NCBI GenBank assembly: GCA_014237715.1
Contig: JAAZZG010000010.1
Location: forward strand, 1 to 64,000
Reading direction: 5' to 3'
DNA length: 64,000 nt
Source: Acidimicrobiales bacterium
Lineage (GTDB): Bacteria > Actinomycetota > Acidimicrobiia > Acidimicrobiales > MedAcidi-G1
Shown: positions 33,737-43,026 of the stretch, piece after piece
Position numbering within the stretch: position 1 is the first letter of the stretch
Layout of the letters: the number at the start of each line of letters is the position of its first letter
Made by a program: the position numbers and the translations under genes
The notes under the pieces: model-generated
What the model saw: the letters and a program-made list of their open reading frames with translations, nothing else
Database searches by the model: none
What the model was told of the DNA's origin: nothing

Positions 33737-36367
33737 ATGGCCAGACGTCCCGCGCGCCCGGATTCGAAGTCACCTACTGCGGATTCCCCGAAGGGGTCCG
33801 AGCGGGTGAAGGGCGCCCGTGCGGCTGCGTCCGGTCGGGGCTCCTCCGCGGCTGAGTCCACTGGACGGAAGCCGAAAACGACGCTGGAACGGCCGGGCGG
33901 CCGCAGGCGTGAGGACGGAGAGTTCCGCGAGCCCGCGTTGCGGCGCATGGCGCGGGCCGCCTTCGGTGGGCGGGGCGACGAGATCCTCGGACTCCTGTTG
34001 GTGGTCGGTGGCCTCCTGACGGGCCTGTCGGTCTACCTGGAGCGGGCCGGTGTCTTTGGTCGTCTCCTCGACTCGGGTCTCGGCTGGTCGGTCGGTTCGA
34101 CTCGTGTCCTGCTGCCCGTGGCCATGGTGGGCACCGGTCTGGCCATGTTCCGCGAACGCAGTGAGTTCGGTGAGATCTCCCGACGGCTTCCCGTCGGGCT
34201 GGTCATGGCCGTCGTGTCGGTGACCGGTATTCTCCACATAGCCCGGGATCGCCCGGGTCTCGACGACGGCGCCGACGGCCTGGGTCGTGCGGGTGGTCTG
34301 GTTGGAGTGGGCATCGGCGGTGGCCTCGAAGCCGTGGTGGCCACGTGGGGTGCCCTGCTGATGCTGATCGGTGTGGGCCTTGTGGCCGCCGCAGTCATCA
34401 CCCGGACCACTGCACGACAGGCAGCCCGTGGTGCGGCCAAGGGAGTGGCTTTCACGGCTCGCCACGCGACGCGGGGCACGGTGGCCGGTCTTCGTCCCGC
34501 ATTCCGGGGCCTCCGAGCCTGGCTTCGCAACCTCCTCACTCCCCCCGGAGGTGACCGGCCGCTACCCGTCGGCGGGATGGGCGATCGCCGACCACCGGTT
34601 CCGGTCGCCGAGCTGGAGCCAGTACCGCCCGTGGAACCGGCGCCGACGACCGCCACCGGTCCCGCGCCGGAACCCACCCCGGCCAAGGCCAAGAAACGCA
34701 AGGCCCGGACGAAGGGCACCGACGGCAGCGAGCAGCTGACCATCGAGCTAGGTCCGGCCATCGCCGATTCGACGTGGCGACTCCCGACTGCCGGCTACCT
34801 GTCGCGCAGCGAAACCCACGACGTGGACGCCAAGGTCGTCGAGGAGCGCGGGTTGCGCCTACAGGAAGCCCTGGCGGCCCACGGCGTCGAGACCCGCCTG
34901 TCCGAGATGACCGTGGGCCCCACCGTCACCCGCTACGCCCTGCAGTTGGGCGAGGGCGTCAAGGTGGCCCGGATCACCAGCCTCCACAAGGACATCGCAT
35001 ATGCGCTAGCCGCCGCCGACGTCCGGATTCTGGCCCCCATCCCCGGCCAGCAGGCCATCGGCATCGAGGTGCCCAACGAGGACCGGGTGGTGGTGGCCCT
35101 CGGCGACATCCTCACCTCGCCCGAGGCCGCCAAGGCCCGCCATCCCCTTGAGGTGGGCATCGGGCGCGACATCAGCGGCCGCTCGGTACTGCTGAACCTC
35201 TCGACCATGCCCCACCTGCTCATCGCCGGGGCGACCGGTGCGGGCAAGTCGTCGTGCATCAACTCACTCATCACCTCGGTGCTTATGCGTTCCACGCCGG
35301 ACCAGGTGCGGATGATCCTCGTGGATCCCAAGCGGGTCGAGATGGGCCAGTACGAGGGCGTGCCCCACCTGCTGACCGCACCGGTGACCGATCCCCGCAA
35401 GGCGGCCAACGCACTGCACTGGGCCGTCAAGGAGATGGAGCGCCGTTACGACCTGCTCTCGGACTGCGGCTTTCGTGACATCGGGGGCTACAACGCGGCC
35501 TACGACCGGGGCGATCTGAAGGCCCCGCTGGGCCTGGCCGACGAGGACGGCGAGTCGGTGTCGTACCAGCGCTTGCCGTTCATCCTCGTTGTGGTCGACG
35601 AGCTGGCCGACCTGATGATGGTGGCGGCCCGCGACGTCGAGGACTCCATCACCCGGCTGGCCCAGATGGCCCGGGCTGTGGGCATCCACCTCGTGGTGGC
35701 CACCCAGCGTCCGTCGGTCAACGTCATCACCGGCGTCATCAAGGCCAACATTCCGGCGCGGCTGGCCTTCGCCGTGTCCAGCCTGGCTGACAGTCGGGTC
35801 ATCTTGGACCAGCCGGGCGCCGAGCGTCTGGTGGGAAGGGGCGACATGCTCCTCCTGGGCCCCAGCTCAAGTGTGGCCCAACGAATCCAAGGTGCCTGGG
35901 TGGATGAGAACGAGGTCCGTCAGATCGTGGAGTCGTGGGTGGCCCAGGCGCGGTCGGCCGCCGAGGCGGCTACCGATCCGGTCACTGGCGAACTGGCGGA
36001 GTCGACCGCTGCTGCGCCCATCGATCCCGTCGGCCTCCCGGCATCCCCGGCGGCGAACTGGCCGGCTGCCACCTCGATGGCACCCCTCGAAGACATCACC
36101 ACCGACTCGTCCCGTCCGACGGCCGCCAGGGCTGATGCCGGCAACGACGACGAACTGTTCGAGGAGGCCCGACGCCTCGTGGTGACCAGCCAGTTGGGGT
36201 CCACATCAATGCTGCAACGCAAGCTGAGAGTCGGGTTCGCCCGGGCCGGCCGCCTCATGGACCTCATGGAGGAGGCCGGCGTGGTCGGACCATCCATCGG
36301 TTCCAAGGCCCGGGAGGTCCTGATCGCCCCCGAAGAACTCACCGACCTCCAGGAGCAGGGCTACTAG
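33737..36367 (+). CDS. ftsK: DNA translocase FtsK/SpoIIIE
   Basis: Moves chromosome ends through the division septum. The 876-residue product has a basic N-terminus, about four membrane segments between residues 70 and 220, a Pro/Ala linker, then the motor: RLSEMTVGPTVTRYALQLGE, Walker A GATGAGKSSCINSL, ILVDPKRVEMGQYEG, Walker B FILVVVDELADLMMVA, and VATQRPSVNVITGVIKANIP. The C-terminal gamma domain (LFEEARRLVVTSQLGSTSML, GRLMDLMEEAGVVGP) reads KOPS sites in known FtsK. Start set at ATG 33737 by the -10 box. Confidence 0.95.
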   Translation: MARRPARPDSKSPTADSPKGSERVKGARAAASGRGSSAAESTGRKPKTTLERPGGRRREDGEFREPALRRMARAAFGGRGDEILGLLLVVGGLLTGLSVYLERAGVFGRLLDSGLGWSVGSTRVLLPVAMVGTGLAMFRERSEFGEISRRLPVGLVMAVVSVTGILHIARDRPGLDDGADGLGRAGGLVGVGIGGGLEAVVATWGALLMLIGVGLVAAAVITRTTARQAARGAAKGVAFTARHATRGTVAGLRPAFRGLRAWLRNLLTPPGGDRPLPVGGMGDRRPPVPVAELEPVPPVEPAPTTATGPAPEPTPAKAKKRKARTKGTDGSEQLTIELGPAIADSTWRLPTAGYLSRSETHDVDAKVVEERGLRLQEALAAHGVETRLSEMTVGPTVTRYALQLGEGVKVARITSLHKDIAYALAAADVRILAPIPGQQAIGIEVPNEDRVVVALGDILTSPEAAKARHPLEVGIGRDISGRSVLLNLSTMPHLLIAGATGAGKSSCINSLITSVLMRSTPDQVRMILVDPKRVEMGQYEGVPHLLTAPVTDPRKAANALHWAVKEMERRYDLLSDCGFRDIGGYNAAYDRGDLKAPLGLADEDGESVSYQRLPFILVVVDELADLMMVAARDVEDSITRLAQMARAVGIHLVVATQRPSVNVITGVIKANIPARLAFAVSSLADSRVILDQPGAERLVGRGDMLLLGPSSSVAQRIQGAWVDENEVRQIVESWVAQARSAAEAATDPVTGELAESTAAAPIDPVGLPASPAANWPAATSMAPLEDITTDSSRPTAARADAGNDDELFEEARRLVVTSQLGSTSMLQRKLRVGFARAGRLMDLMEEAGVVGPSIGSKAREVLIAPEELTDLQEQGY

Positions 36368-36432
36368 TTCCTGCGGGTCCTGTCGGGGCCCCGGTTCCCC
36401 TCTCGTCGAGCCCGGCAGCGGGGGAGGTTTAG

Positions 36433-36438
36433 TACCCT
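36433..36438 (+). promoter_or_regulatory. -10 box of the leaderless exchanger gene (TACCCT)
   Basis: TACCCT ends 6 nt before GTG 36445; no Shine-Dalgarno sequence between. Confidence 0.6.
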
Positions 36439-36444
36439 CGATGC

Positions 36445-37389
36445 GTGGACGTTCTGCTCGTCATCGTCGTGCTGGCCGGAGGTCTGGCACTGTTGATGGT
36501 GGCGGCCGACCGGTTCGTAGCCGGTGCTTCCGAGTTGGCGGTCCGGATGAACGTCCCGCCGATCGTCATTGGCGCCATCGTGTTGGGCTTTGGCACCAGC
36601 GCCCCGGAGTTGGTGGTGTCGATCATGGCTGCCGCTCAGCACGAGGTCGACCTTGGACTGGGAAACATCGTCGGATCCAACGTGGCCAACCTCACCCTGG
36701 TGCTGGGTGTGGCAGCCCTCATCCGGCCCATCGATCTGCCGTTCGGCACCAAGCGCCGGGCGGTCGTCTGTTTGGTGGCCGTGGCCCTGTTCGGCTGGCT
36801 GGTCCAGGGGTCGGCGTCGACCGGAGAGGGGCTGGTGCTCCTCGGATTCATGGCCCTGGCCCTCACTCTGCTGGTCCGGATGGACACCGAGGAGGTCGCC
36901 GCAGAGCCAGCGTCGCCGTCCGGTTCGTCGGCCGCCGCATGGGCGTGGACCATTGGTGGGCTGGTGTTGACCGTCACCTCGGCCCAGGCCGTGGTGTGGG
37001 CGGCCACTGACATTGCCGAGCGAGCCGGTCTGGCCAGTGGGTTCGTTGGCTTCTCGCTGGTCGCTATCGGTACGTCGTTGCCTGAGCTTATGACGGTGGT
37101 CGCCGCGGCCCGCCGTGACGAGTCGGGCCTGATCCTCGGCAGCCTGCTCGGTTCCAACGTGTTCAATAGTCTGGGCGTGGGTGCCGGCCTGTTCTTGGCC
37201 GGCGACGGCGTGGTCACCGATGTGGCGCTCCAGACCCGGGGTTCGATCGCCGCGGTGGTGGTGGCGTTCGTGGTGGTGGTGTTCATGCGTACGGTGGGTC
37301 GCAACTCCCTCGTCCGTGGCGAGGGCGTCGTGCTGCTCGGCGGGTACGTGGCGGTTCTGGCGTTGTTGGCCACCTCGGCCGGGACCTGA
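36445..37389 (+). CDS. Na+/Ca2+ exchanger (CaCA) family antiporter
   Basis: The 314-residue membrane protein has the two inverted alpha repeats of the CaCA family: GFGTSAPELVVSIMAAAQ with GNIVGSNVANLTLVLGVAAL in the first half, and AIGTSLPELMTVVAAARRDE with GSLLGSNVFNSLGVGAGLF in the second. Around ten hydrophobic segments. The acidic residues of the GTSxPE motifs, which bind cations, are present. Which ion it moves cannot be told. The 9-nt gap to rimO suggests co-transcription. Confidence 0.92.
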   Translation: MDVLLVIVVLAGGLALLMVAADRFVAGASELAVRMNVPPIVIGAIVLGFGTSAPELVVSIMAAAQHEVDLGLGNIVGSNVANLTLVLGVAALIRPIDLPFGTKRRAVVCLVAVALFGWLVQGSASTGEGLVLLGFMALALTLLVRMDTEEVAAEPASPSGSSAAAWAWTIGGLVLTVTSAQAVVWAATDIAERAGLASGFVGFSLVAIGTSLPELMTVVAAARRDESGLILGSLLGSNVFNSLGVGAGLFLAGDGVVTDVALQTRGSIAAVVVAFVVVVFMRTVGRNSLVRGEGVVLLGGYVAVLALLATSAGT

Positions 37390-37398
37390 GTCGCACTG

Positions 37399-38673
37399 AT
37401 GACCGGTACCTACCACTTGGTGACGCTGGGTTGCCCCAAGAACCAGGTCGACTCCGACAAGTTGGCCGGCACTCTGGCCGCCGACGGGATGCAGGCCGTC
37501 GACGGTGCGGGCGAGGCCGACCTGATCGTGGTCAATACATGTGCCTTCGTCGACGAGGCCCGCCGGGAGTCCATCGACACGGTGCTGGCCCTGGCCGACG
37601 AGCGACGCGACGGTGCCCACCTGGTGGTCACCGGCTGCATGGCCGAGCGGTACGGCGATGAACTGGCCGAGGCGCTCCCCGAGATCGACCGGGTGGCGGG
37701 CTTCGGCGTGCCCGTCACGCTGGGATCCAAGCATTCCAGTGGAGTCCAGTCCGAGTCCACCCCTTCGTTCGACCTGTTGAACCTGCCCCGCCCGGCGTCG
37801 GATCGGCCATGGGCCTACGTGAAGGTGGCCGAGGGCTGCGATCGGGCCTGCGGGTTCTGCGCCATCCCCACGTTCCGTGGCCCGCAGCGCAGTCGGTCCA
37901 TGGAGGATGTGCTGGCTGAGGTTGATGCCCTTGATGCCCGCGAGATCGTCCTCGTGGCCCAGGACCTGGCGGCCTTCGGACGCGACCAGGGGGTGGGCGA
38001 CAAGGCCATTGTCCCCCTCGTCGAGGCGGTGGCCGCCCGGGTCGACCGGGTGCGACTCCTCTACCTGTATCCGTCGGAGCTCACCGACCGCCTCGTGGAC
38101 GCCGTGTGTGCCACCGGCGTGCCGTACTTCGACCTCTCGTTGCAGCACGTGTCGCCACCACTCATGCGCCGCATGCGTCGGTGGGGTGACGGTGGACGGT
38201 TCCTGGAACGCATAGCGGCGATCCGGGCCCGGGAACCCGAGGCGGCGTTCCGATCCAACTTCATCGTCGGCTACCCCGGCGAGACCGAGGAGGATCATGA
38301 CGCACTGCTCGACTTCGTGGTCGAGGCTCAGGTCGACTGGTGCGGATTCTTTGCCTACAGCGCGGAGGAAGGTACCTACGCGGCCGGCCTGGACGGCGTG
38401 GTGGACCTCGGCCTGATGGCCGAGCGGCTCGGCGAGTTGACTGAGATCCAGGACCGGATCACCGCCGATCGACGGGACGAACTCATCGGCCGGACCGTCG
38501 AGGTACTGGTCGACGAGCCCGGCGTGGGGCGTACCCACCGTGAGGCGCCGGAGATCGACGGCGTGGTGTCTGTGCCCGCGGACCTTCCGGTAGGTACCTT
38601 CCAGTCTGTGACGGTGACCGGAGCCCTCGGGCCCGACCTCGAGGCCATGGCGCTCGGACCGGTGGTGGCGTGA
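37399..38673 (+). CDS. rimO: Ribosomal protein S12 methylthiotransferase RimO
   Basis: Radical-SAM enzyme that methylthiolates Asp in S12. The 424-residue product has the three N-terminal cysteines for the auxiliary cluster (TLGCPKNQVDSD, NTCAFVDEARRES, TGCMAERYGDEL), the radical-SAM triad EGCDRACGFCAIPTFRGPQR, FIVGYPGETEEDHDALLDF and a C-terminal TRAM-like region. LGCPKNxVDS is diagnostic for RimO rather than MiaB. The stop overlaps the pgsA start. Confidence 0.95.
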   Translation: MTGTYHLVTLGCPKNQVDSDKLAGTLAADGMQAVDGAGEADLIVVNTCAFVDEARRESIDTVLALADERRDGAHLVVTGCMAERYGDELAEALPEIDRVAGFGVPVTLGSKHSSGVQSESTPSFDLLNLPRPASDRPWAYVKVAEGCDRACGFCAIPTFRGPQRSRSMEDVLAEVDALDAREIVLVAQDLAAFGRDQGVGDKAIVPLVEAVAARVDRVRLLYLYPSELTDRLVDAVCATGVPYFDLSLQHVSPPLMRRMRRWGDGGRFLERIAAIRAREPEAAFRSNFIVGYPGETEEDHDALLDFVVEAQVDWCGFFAYSAEEGTYAAGLDGVVDLGLMAERLGELTEIQDRITADRRDELIGRTVEVLVDEPGVGRTHREAPEIDGVVSVPADLPVGTFQSVTVTGALGPDLEAMALGPVVA

Positions 38674-39242
38674 AGCACGTCCGTACCGTGGTCTCGCCGG
38701 CCAACCTGGTGACCCTGGCCCGGCTGCTGCTGGCCCCGGTGTTGTTCGCCTTCGTGCTCGATGCTCGGGACGTCGATGGCGTGACGTGGGCCGGCTTCGT
38801 GCTCGGCGTGGTCCTAGCGTCCACCGATTACTTCGACGGGATCCTGGCTCGCCGCCGTGGCACGGTGAGCCGCTGGGGTGCCTTCCTGGATCCGTTGGCC
38901 GACAAGGTCGTGGTGATCGGCGTGGCCGTCTGCCTGGGCATGGTCGGCCGCTACCACTGGGTCCCGGTTGCTCTGCTGGCCTTCCGTGAGGGCGTCATCA
39001 CGATGTACCGACTGTGGTTCGCCCGTCGTGGCCTGGCCGTGCCGGCCCGCCAGTCGGCCAAGTGGAAGACCATCGTGCAGGGCACCGCCCTGTTGCTCGC
39101 CGTGCTGCCGCCTCTGCGTGACGCCGACCTGGTGGTCGGAATGTTGTTGTGGCTGGCCGTGGTCTTCACCCTGCTGACCGGCGCCCAGTATCTGCTGGAC
39201 GGCAGTCGGGCCACCAGCGCCACGGGCGCCAAGTCGGCCTGA
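38670..39242 (+). CDS. pgsA: CDP-diacylglycerol-glycerol-3-phosphate phosphatidyltransferase
   Basis: Makes phosphatidylglycerol phosphate in the membrane. The 190-residue product has the CDP-alcohol phosphotransferase motif DG(x2)AR(x8)G(x3)D(x3)D in DYFDGILARRRG...GAFLDPLADK, and four or five hydrophobic segments. Closely related family members make other lipids, but the position before cinA and recA favours PgsA. GTG 38670 overlaps the rimO stop (GTGA). Confidence 0.9.
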   Translation: MKHVRTVVSPANLVTLARLLLAPVLFAFVLDARDVDGVTWAGFVLGVVLASTDYFDGILARRRGTVSRWGAFLDPLADKVVVIGVAVCLGMVGRYHWVPVALLAFREGVITMYRLWFARRGLAVPARQSAKWKTIVQGTALLLAVLPPLRDADLVVGMLLWLAVVFTLLTGAQYLLDGSRATSATGAKSA

Positions 39243-39265
39243 GCGGCGGGGCAGGGGAGCGGGGC

Positions 39266-40552
39266 GTGCGTTGCGAGATCGTTGCCGTGGGCACCGAACT
39301 CCTGCTGGGCCAGATCGTTGACACGAACTCGGCGTGGATTGGCGAGCAACTGGCCCTGGCAGGCATCGACTGCCATCGCCACACCTCGGTGGGGGACAAC
39401 CGGGACCGCATGCTGGCCGCCATGGGCGAGGCTCTGGAGCGGTCCGACGCGGTGATCGTCACTGGTGGCCTCGGGCCCACCCAAGATGACATCACCCGTG
39501 ACGTGATCGCCGAGCTGCTCGGTGTGGGGCTCGTGCGCGATGAATCTTTGGTGGCCCGCATCGAGGCCGTGTTCGGCGGTCGGGGGCGTCCCATGCCGGC
39601 TAACAACCTGCGTCAGGCCGACGTACCGGTGGGGGCCCGGACCATCGACCAGATGCCGGGGACGGCCCCGGGACTGGTCTGCCCGGTGGGCACCCCCTCT
39701 TCTGCTGACGCCGATGGCGACGGTGACGACAGTCCGAAGGTCATGTACGCGGTGCCCGGTGTGCCGTGGGAGATGCACCAGATGGTGGAGGGCACCATCC
39801 TCCCGGACCTCAAGCGGCGGGCCGGCATCTCGAGCGTCATACGATCGCGCACTCTTCGCACCTGGGGGCGGTCCGAATCGGGGTTGGCCGAGGACCTGGC
39901 CGACGAGATCGACCGCATCGACCGTGACGGTGGGGCCACCATTGCCTTTCTGGCCAGCGGCATGGAGGGGCTCAAGGTACGGCTCACCGCCAAGGCGGCC
40001 ACCGACGCCGAGGTGGATGCGCTACTGGCCGACGGCGAGGCCCGGGTGCGGGCTATTGCCGGACCGATCGTGTTCGGTGTGGACGACCAGACGATGGAGT
40101 CCGTGGTGCTGGACCTGCTGGTCGCACAGGGGCTTCGCTTGGCCACCGCAGAGTCACTGACTGGAGGAATGATCGGCACCCGCTTGACTGAGGTGCCGGG
40201 ATCCAGCCGGGCCTTCATGGGGTCGATTGTCGCCTACGACGGCGAGGTGAAGCGGTCGCTGCTGGGCGTGTCTGAGGGGCCGGTGGTATCCGAGGAGGCC
40301 GTGAGGGCCATGGCGCTTGGGGCGTGCGAACGCCTGGGGGCTGACGTGTCGGTGGCCGTGACTGGCGTGGCTGGACCCGACCCGCAGGAGGGCCAGGAAC
40401 CGGGCACCGTGTGGATGGCCACCTGTGTGGACGGCGAAGTCCAGGCGGTTCGGACCCGTTGGCCGTTCGACCGGACTCGCATCCGGCAGTTCACCGTCAT
40501 CACGGTCCTCGATGCGCTTCGCATCCGCCTGCTGGCCCGACGGAACGCCTGA
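39266..40552 (+). CDS. cinA: CinA family protein (competence/damage-inducible, NMN amidase)
   Basis: The 428-residue product has the N-terminal MoCF-like domain (CEIVAVGTELLLGQIVDTNS, VTGGLGPTQDDITRDVIAEL) and the C-terminal CinA_C domain (LATAESLTGGMIGTRLTEVP, FMGSIVAYDGEVKRSLLGV), which in characterised members deamidates nicotinamide mononucleotide. The start GTG 39266 has GGGGAG 7 nt upstream. pgsA-cinA-recA clustering is common in Gram-positives. Confidence 0.93.
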   Translation: MRCEIVAVGTELLLGQIVDTNSAWIGEQLALAGIDCHRHTSVGDNRDRMLAAMGEALERSDAVIVTGGLGPTQDDITRDVIAELLGVGLVRDESLVARIEAVFGGRGRPMPANNLRQADVPVGARTIDQMPGTAPGLVCPVGTPSSADADGDGDDSPKVMYAVPGVPWEMHQMVEGTILPDLKRRAGISSVIRSRTLRTWGRSESGLAEDLADEIDRIDRDGGATIAFLASGMEGLKVRLTAKAATDAEVDALLADGEARVRAIAGPIVFGVDDQTMESVVLDLLVAQGLRLATAESLTGGMIGTRLTEVPGSSRAFMGSIVAYDGEVKRSLLGVSEGPVVSEEAVRAMALGACERLGADVSVAVTGVAGPDPQEGQEPGTVWMATCVDGEVQAVRTRWPFDRTRIRQFTVITVLDALRIRLLARRNA

Positions 40553-40579
40553 CCGGCGGATTCGGCCGGCCGGGTCGCC

Positions 40580-41098
40580 GTGCGCCTCTTCGTGGCCGTA
40601 CGGCCGTCGGCCGAGGCAGCCGACGTGCTTGATCAGGTTCCTCGGCCTGAGGCGCCCCGGCTGCGTTGGTTGCCACGGGCCCAGTGGCACGTCACCCTCC
40701 GGTTCCTGGGTGACGCTGATCCCGACGAGGTGGCGGGGGCGCTCGCCGCGGTCCCGTGGGACGAGATCGCTCCGGTGGACGTGAGGCTCGGTCCGGCCAC
40801 CGCTCTGCTCGGAGATGGCGTGGTGATGGTGTCGGCCGAAGGTTGCGACGATCTGGCGACCCGGATGGTGGCGGCCACCGAACATCTCGACCAGCCGGCG
40901 GAGGTGGGCCCCCGGGGGTATCGCCCTTTTGTCGGGCACCTGACGCTGGGTCAGTTCAGGGACGAACTCCCGTCCGGCGTGGTTGGGTCACCGGTGTCCG
41001 TGTCGTTCCAGGTCGATGAGGTGCTCCTGGTAGCGAGTTGGACGCTGCCTGAGGGTGCCGCCCACGAGGTGATCGGCGCGTTCCCGTTGAGCGGGTGA
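40580..41098 (+). CDS. thpR: RNA 2',3'-cyclic phosphodiesterase
   Basis: The 172-residue product belongs to the 2H phosphoesterase superfamily and has both HxTx motifs: AQWHVTLRFLGDADPDE near residue 37 and GHLTLGQFRDE near residue 118. N-terminus MRLFVAVRP is typical. The family opens 2',3'-cyclic phosphates on RNA and was once called 2'-5' RNA ligase. Start GTG 40580. It sits between cinA and the convergent msrB. Confidence 0.9.
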   Translation: MRLFVAVRPSAEAADVLDQVPRPEAPRLRWLPRAQWHVTLRFLGDADPDEVAGALAAVPWDEIAPVDVRLGPATALLGDGVVMVSAEGCDDLATRMVAATEHLDQPAEVGPRGYRPFVGHLTLGQFRDELPSGVVGSPVSVSFQVDEVLLVASWTLPEGAAHEVIGAFPLSG

Positions 41099-41112
41099 TT
41101 CCGGTGGCCGAG

Positions 41113-41556
41113 TTAACGCCCCTCGAGGGTGACGCAGGCTGAGTTGATGCAGAATCGGTCGCCGGTAGGGCCCGGGCCGTCGGGGAACACGTGACCGAGG
41201 TGGGCGCCGCACGATGAACAGGTGGTTTCCGTGCGGACCATGCCGCCGCTCGAGTCGGTCCGGGCGTCGACCACAGCGCCATCGGGGCCGCCGGGCACCG
41301 GCGCAGTGAAGCTGGGCCAGCCGCAACCCGAGTCGAACTTGGTGTCGCTGTCGAACACGGCGGCGTCACACGCCACACAGCGGTAGATGCCGGCCCTCTT
41401 TTCGTCCCAGTAGGTGCCGGTGAAGGCTCGCTCGGTGCCCGCCTCCTGGGTGCAGTGCCAGGCCATGGGGTCCAACCGCTCAGCCAGATCTGGGTTGGCG
41501 GCCGCGTGGGCGGCCCGCTTCTGCTCGGGGCTTTGGTGTCCGGTGGGGGTGTTCAT
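41113..41556 (-). CDS. msrB: Peptide methionine-R-sulfoxide reductase
   Basis: Repairs methionine-R-sulfoxide. The 147-residue product has the zinc CxxC pairs [20 protein letters not shown] and [27 protein letters not shown], and the catalytic cysteine in [14 protein letters not shown]. The start ATG is at 41556: TACCGT on the minus strand ends 6 nt before it, and the sequence farther upstream does not resemble MsrB. Convergent with thpR, divergent from recA. Confidence 0.94.
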   Translation of the reverse strand: MNTPTGHQSPEQKRAAHAAANPDLAERLDPMAWHCTQEAGTERAFTGTYWDEKRAGIYRCVACDAAVFDSDTKFDSGCGWPSFTAPVPGGPDGAVVDARTDSSGGMVRTETTCSSCGAHLGHVFPDGPGPTGDRFCINSACVTLEGR

Positions 41557-41562
41557 GGTCTG

Positions 41563-41568
41563 ACGGTA
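41563..41568 (-). promoter_or_regulatory. -10 box of leaderless msrB (TACCGT)
   Basis: TACCGT on the minus strand ends 6 nt before ATG 41556. Confidence 0.6.
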
Positions 41569-41586
41569 GTTCGAAAGGCCGAATGC

Positions 41587-41616
41587 TTGCATCGAACGCC
41601 TGTTCGGAAATACACT
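41587..41616 (+). promoter_or_regulatory. recA promoter with embedded LexA (SOS) box
   Basis: TTGCAT (-35, 41587-41592) and TACACT (-10, 41611-41616) are 18 bp apart. Between them lies CGAACGCCTGTTCG (41593-41606), a perfect match to the Gram-positive SOS box CGAAC-N4-GTTCG. LexA bound there would block RNA polymerase directly. Confidence 0.9.
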
Positions 41617-41636
41617 CCTGTCATTCAAAGGGGAAC

Positions 41637-41660
41637 GCTCCTGAAGTCCGCTTCAGGAGC
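41637..41660 (+). promoter_or_regulatory. Strong hairpin in the recA leader
   Basis: GCTCCTGAAG (41637-41646), loop TCCG, CTTCAGGAGC (41651-41660): a perfect 10-bp stem about 15 nt after the predicted transcription start. No U-tract follows. A second CTTCAG (41663-41668) could compete for the left arm. Confidence 0.7.
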
Positions 41661-41775
41661 AACTTCAGAGGCACTGTCACAGGTCATCCCTAAGTTCACC
41701 GCCAACAACCCCGAACTCGACAACAGACCAACTGGAACCGGCCACCGGGCCGACAGACACACTGGAGAACACGAC

Positions 41776-42927
41776 ATGGCAAAGCACGGCAGGACGATGA
41801 GCGGCGGAGCACTTGAGGCGGGATCCGAGCGCACCAAGGCACTCGACATGGCCCTAGGTCAGATCGAGAAGCAGTTCGGCACCGGTGCCGTCATGAAGAT
41901 GGGCGACAAGGGCTCCATGTCGATCGAGACGGTGCCCACCGGGGCGCTGGCTCTCGATCTGGCCCTCGGCATCGGCGGCATTCCGCGGGGCCGGGTGGTC
42001 GAGATCTACGGGCCGGAGGGCTCGGGTAAGACCACGCTGGCCACCCATGTGGTGGCCGAAGCCCAACGCAACGGAGGCATCTGTGCCTACATCGACGCCG
42101 AGCACGCCATGGACCCGACCTACGCTCGAGCCATCGGCGTCGATGTGGACGAACTTTTGATCTCCCAGCCCGACACCGGCGAGCAGGCTCTCGAGATCGC
42201 TGACATGCTCATCCGCTCCGGGGCGCTCGACGTGGTGGTCGTCGACTCGGTGGCCGCCCTGACTCCCCGGGCCGAGATCGAGGGCGAGATGGGCGACGCC
42301 CATGTCGGCCTGCAGGCCCGGCTCATGTCCCAGGCCCTTCGCAAGCTCACCTCGAATCTCAACAAGTCCCAGACGATCCTCATCTTCATCAACCAGTTGC
42401 GGGAGAAAATCGGCGTGATGTTCGGCTCGCCGGAGACCACGCCAGGAGGACGGGCCTTGAAGTTCTACTCGTCGGTCCGTCTCGATATCCGCCGTATCGA
42501 GGCCATCAAGGATGGTGTCGAGGTGGTGGGCAACCGCACCCGGGTGAAGGTCGTCAAGAACAAGTGCGCTCCGCCGTTCCGCCAGGCCGAGTTCGACATT
42601 ATGTACGGGAAGGGCATCAGCCGCGAGGGCTCGGTGGTCGATCTGGCAGTTGACCTGGGCATCGTGAAGAAGTCGGGTGCCTGGTACACGTACGAGGGCG
42701 AGCAGCTCGGCCAAGGCCGGGAGAACGCCAAGAAGTTCCTGCTCGACAACCCCGAGGTCATGGTCGAGATCACCGACCGTGTTTGGCGGGAGGTCCAGCC
42801 AGAGGAGTCCGAGGAGATCGCGGCCGCCGAAATGGGAGCCGATCCGGAAATGGGAGCCGATCCGGTGGCTCCCGACAGCGAGGAGTTCTCCGAGGTCGAC
42901 GATCTGCCCATCTCCCTGGACAGCTGA
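41776..42927 (+). CDS. recA: Recombinase A
   Basis: DNA strand-exchange ATPase and SOS co-protease, 383 residues. Seen: [17 protein letters not shown], Walker [15 protein letters not shown], the conserved [38 protein letters not shown], and [20 protein letters not shown]. The acidic C-terminus contains an in-frame 18-bp duplication (EMGADP twice). ATG 41776 has GGAGA upstream. It is SOS-controlled by the box at 41593. No recX gene follows, unlike in Mycobacterium. Confidence 0.97.
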   Translation: MAKHGRTMSGGALEAGSERTKALDMALGQIEKQFGTGAVMKMGDKGSMSIETVPTGALALDLALGIGGIPRGRVVEIYGPEGSGKTTLATHVVAEAQRNGGICAYIDAEHAMDPTYARAIGVDVDELLISQPDTGEQALEIADMLIRSGALDVVVVDSVAALTPRAEIEGEMGDAHVGLQARLMSQALRKLTSNLNKSQTILIFINQLREKIGVMFGSPETTPGGRALKFYSSVRLDIRRIEAIKDGVEVVGNRTRVKVVKNKCAPPFRQAEFDIMYGKGISREGSVVDLAVDLGIVKKSGAWYTYEGEQLGQGRENAKKFLLDNPEVMVEITDRVWREVQPEESEEIAAAEMGADPEMGADPVAPDSEEFSEVDDLPISLDS

Positions 42928-43013
42928 TCTCCCTGAACGTCTAACAAGTCGCTGGCTTGCCGGCCTCGGCAACGTCCTTCTGCTTCGGCGGGCTGGGGAT
43001 GGTGTCGGGGCCG

Positions 43014-43019
43014 TAGCCT
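43014..43019 (+). promoter_or_regulatory. -10 box of leaderless miaB (TAGCCT)
   Basis: TAGCCT ends 7 nt before GTG 43027. Confidence 0.6.
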
Positions 43020-43026
43020 TTCTTCC

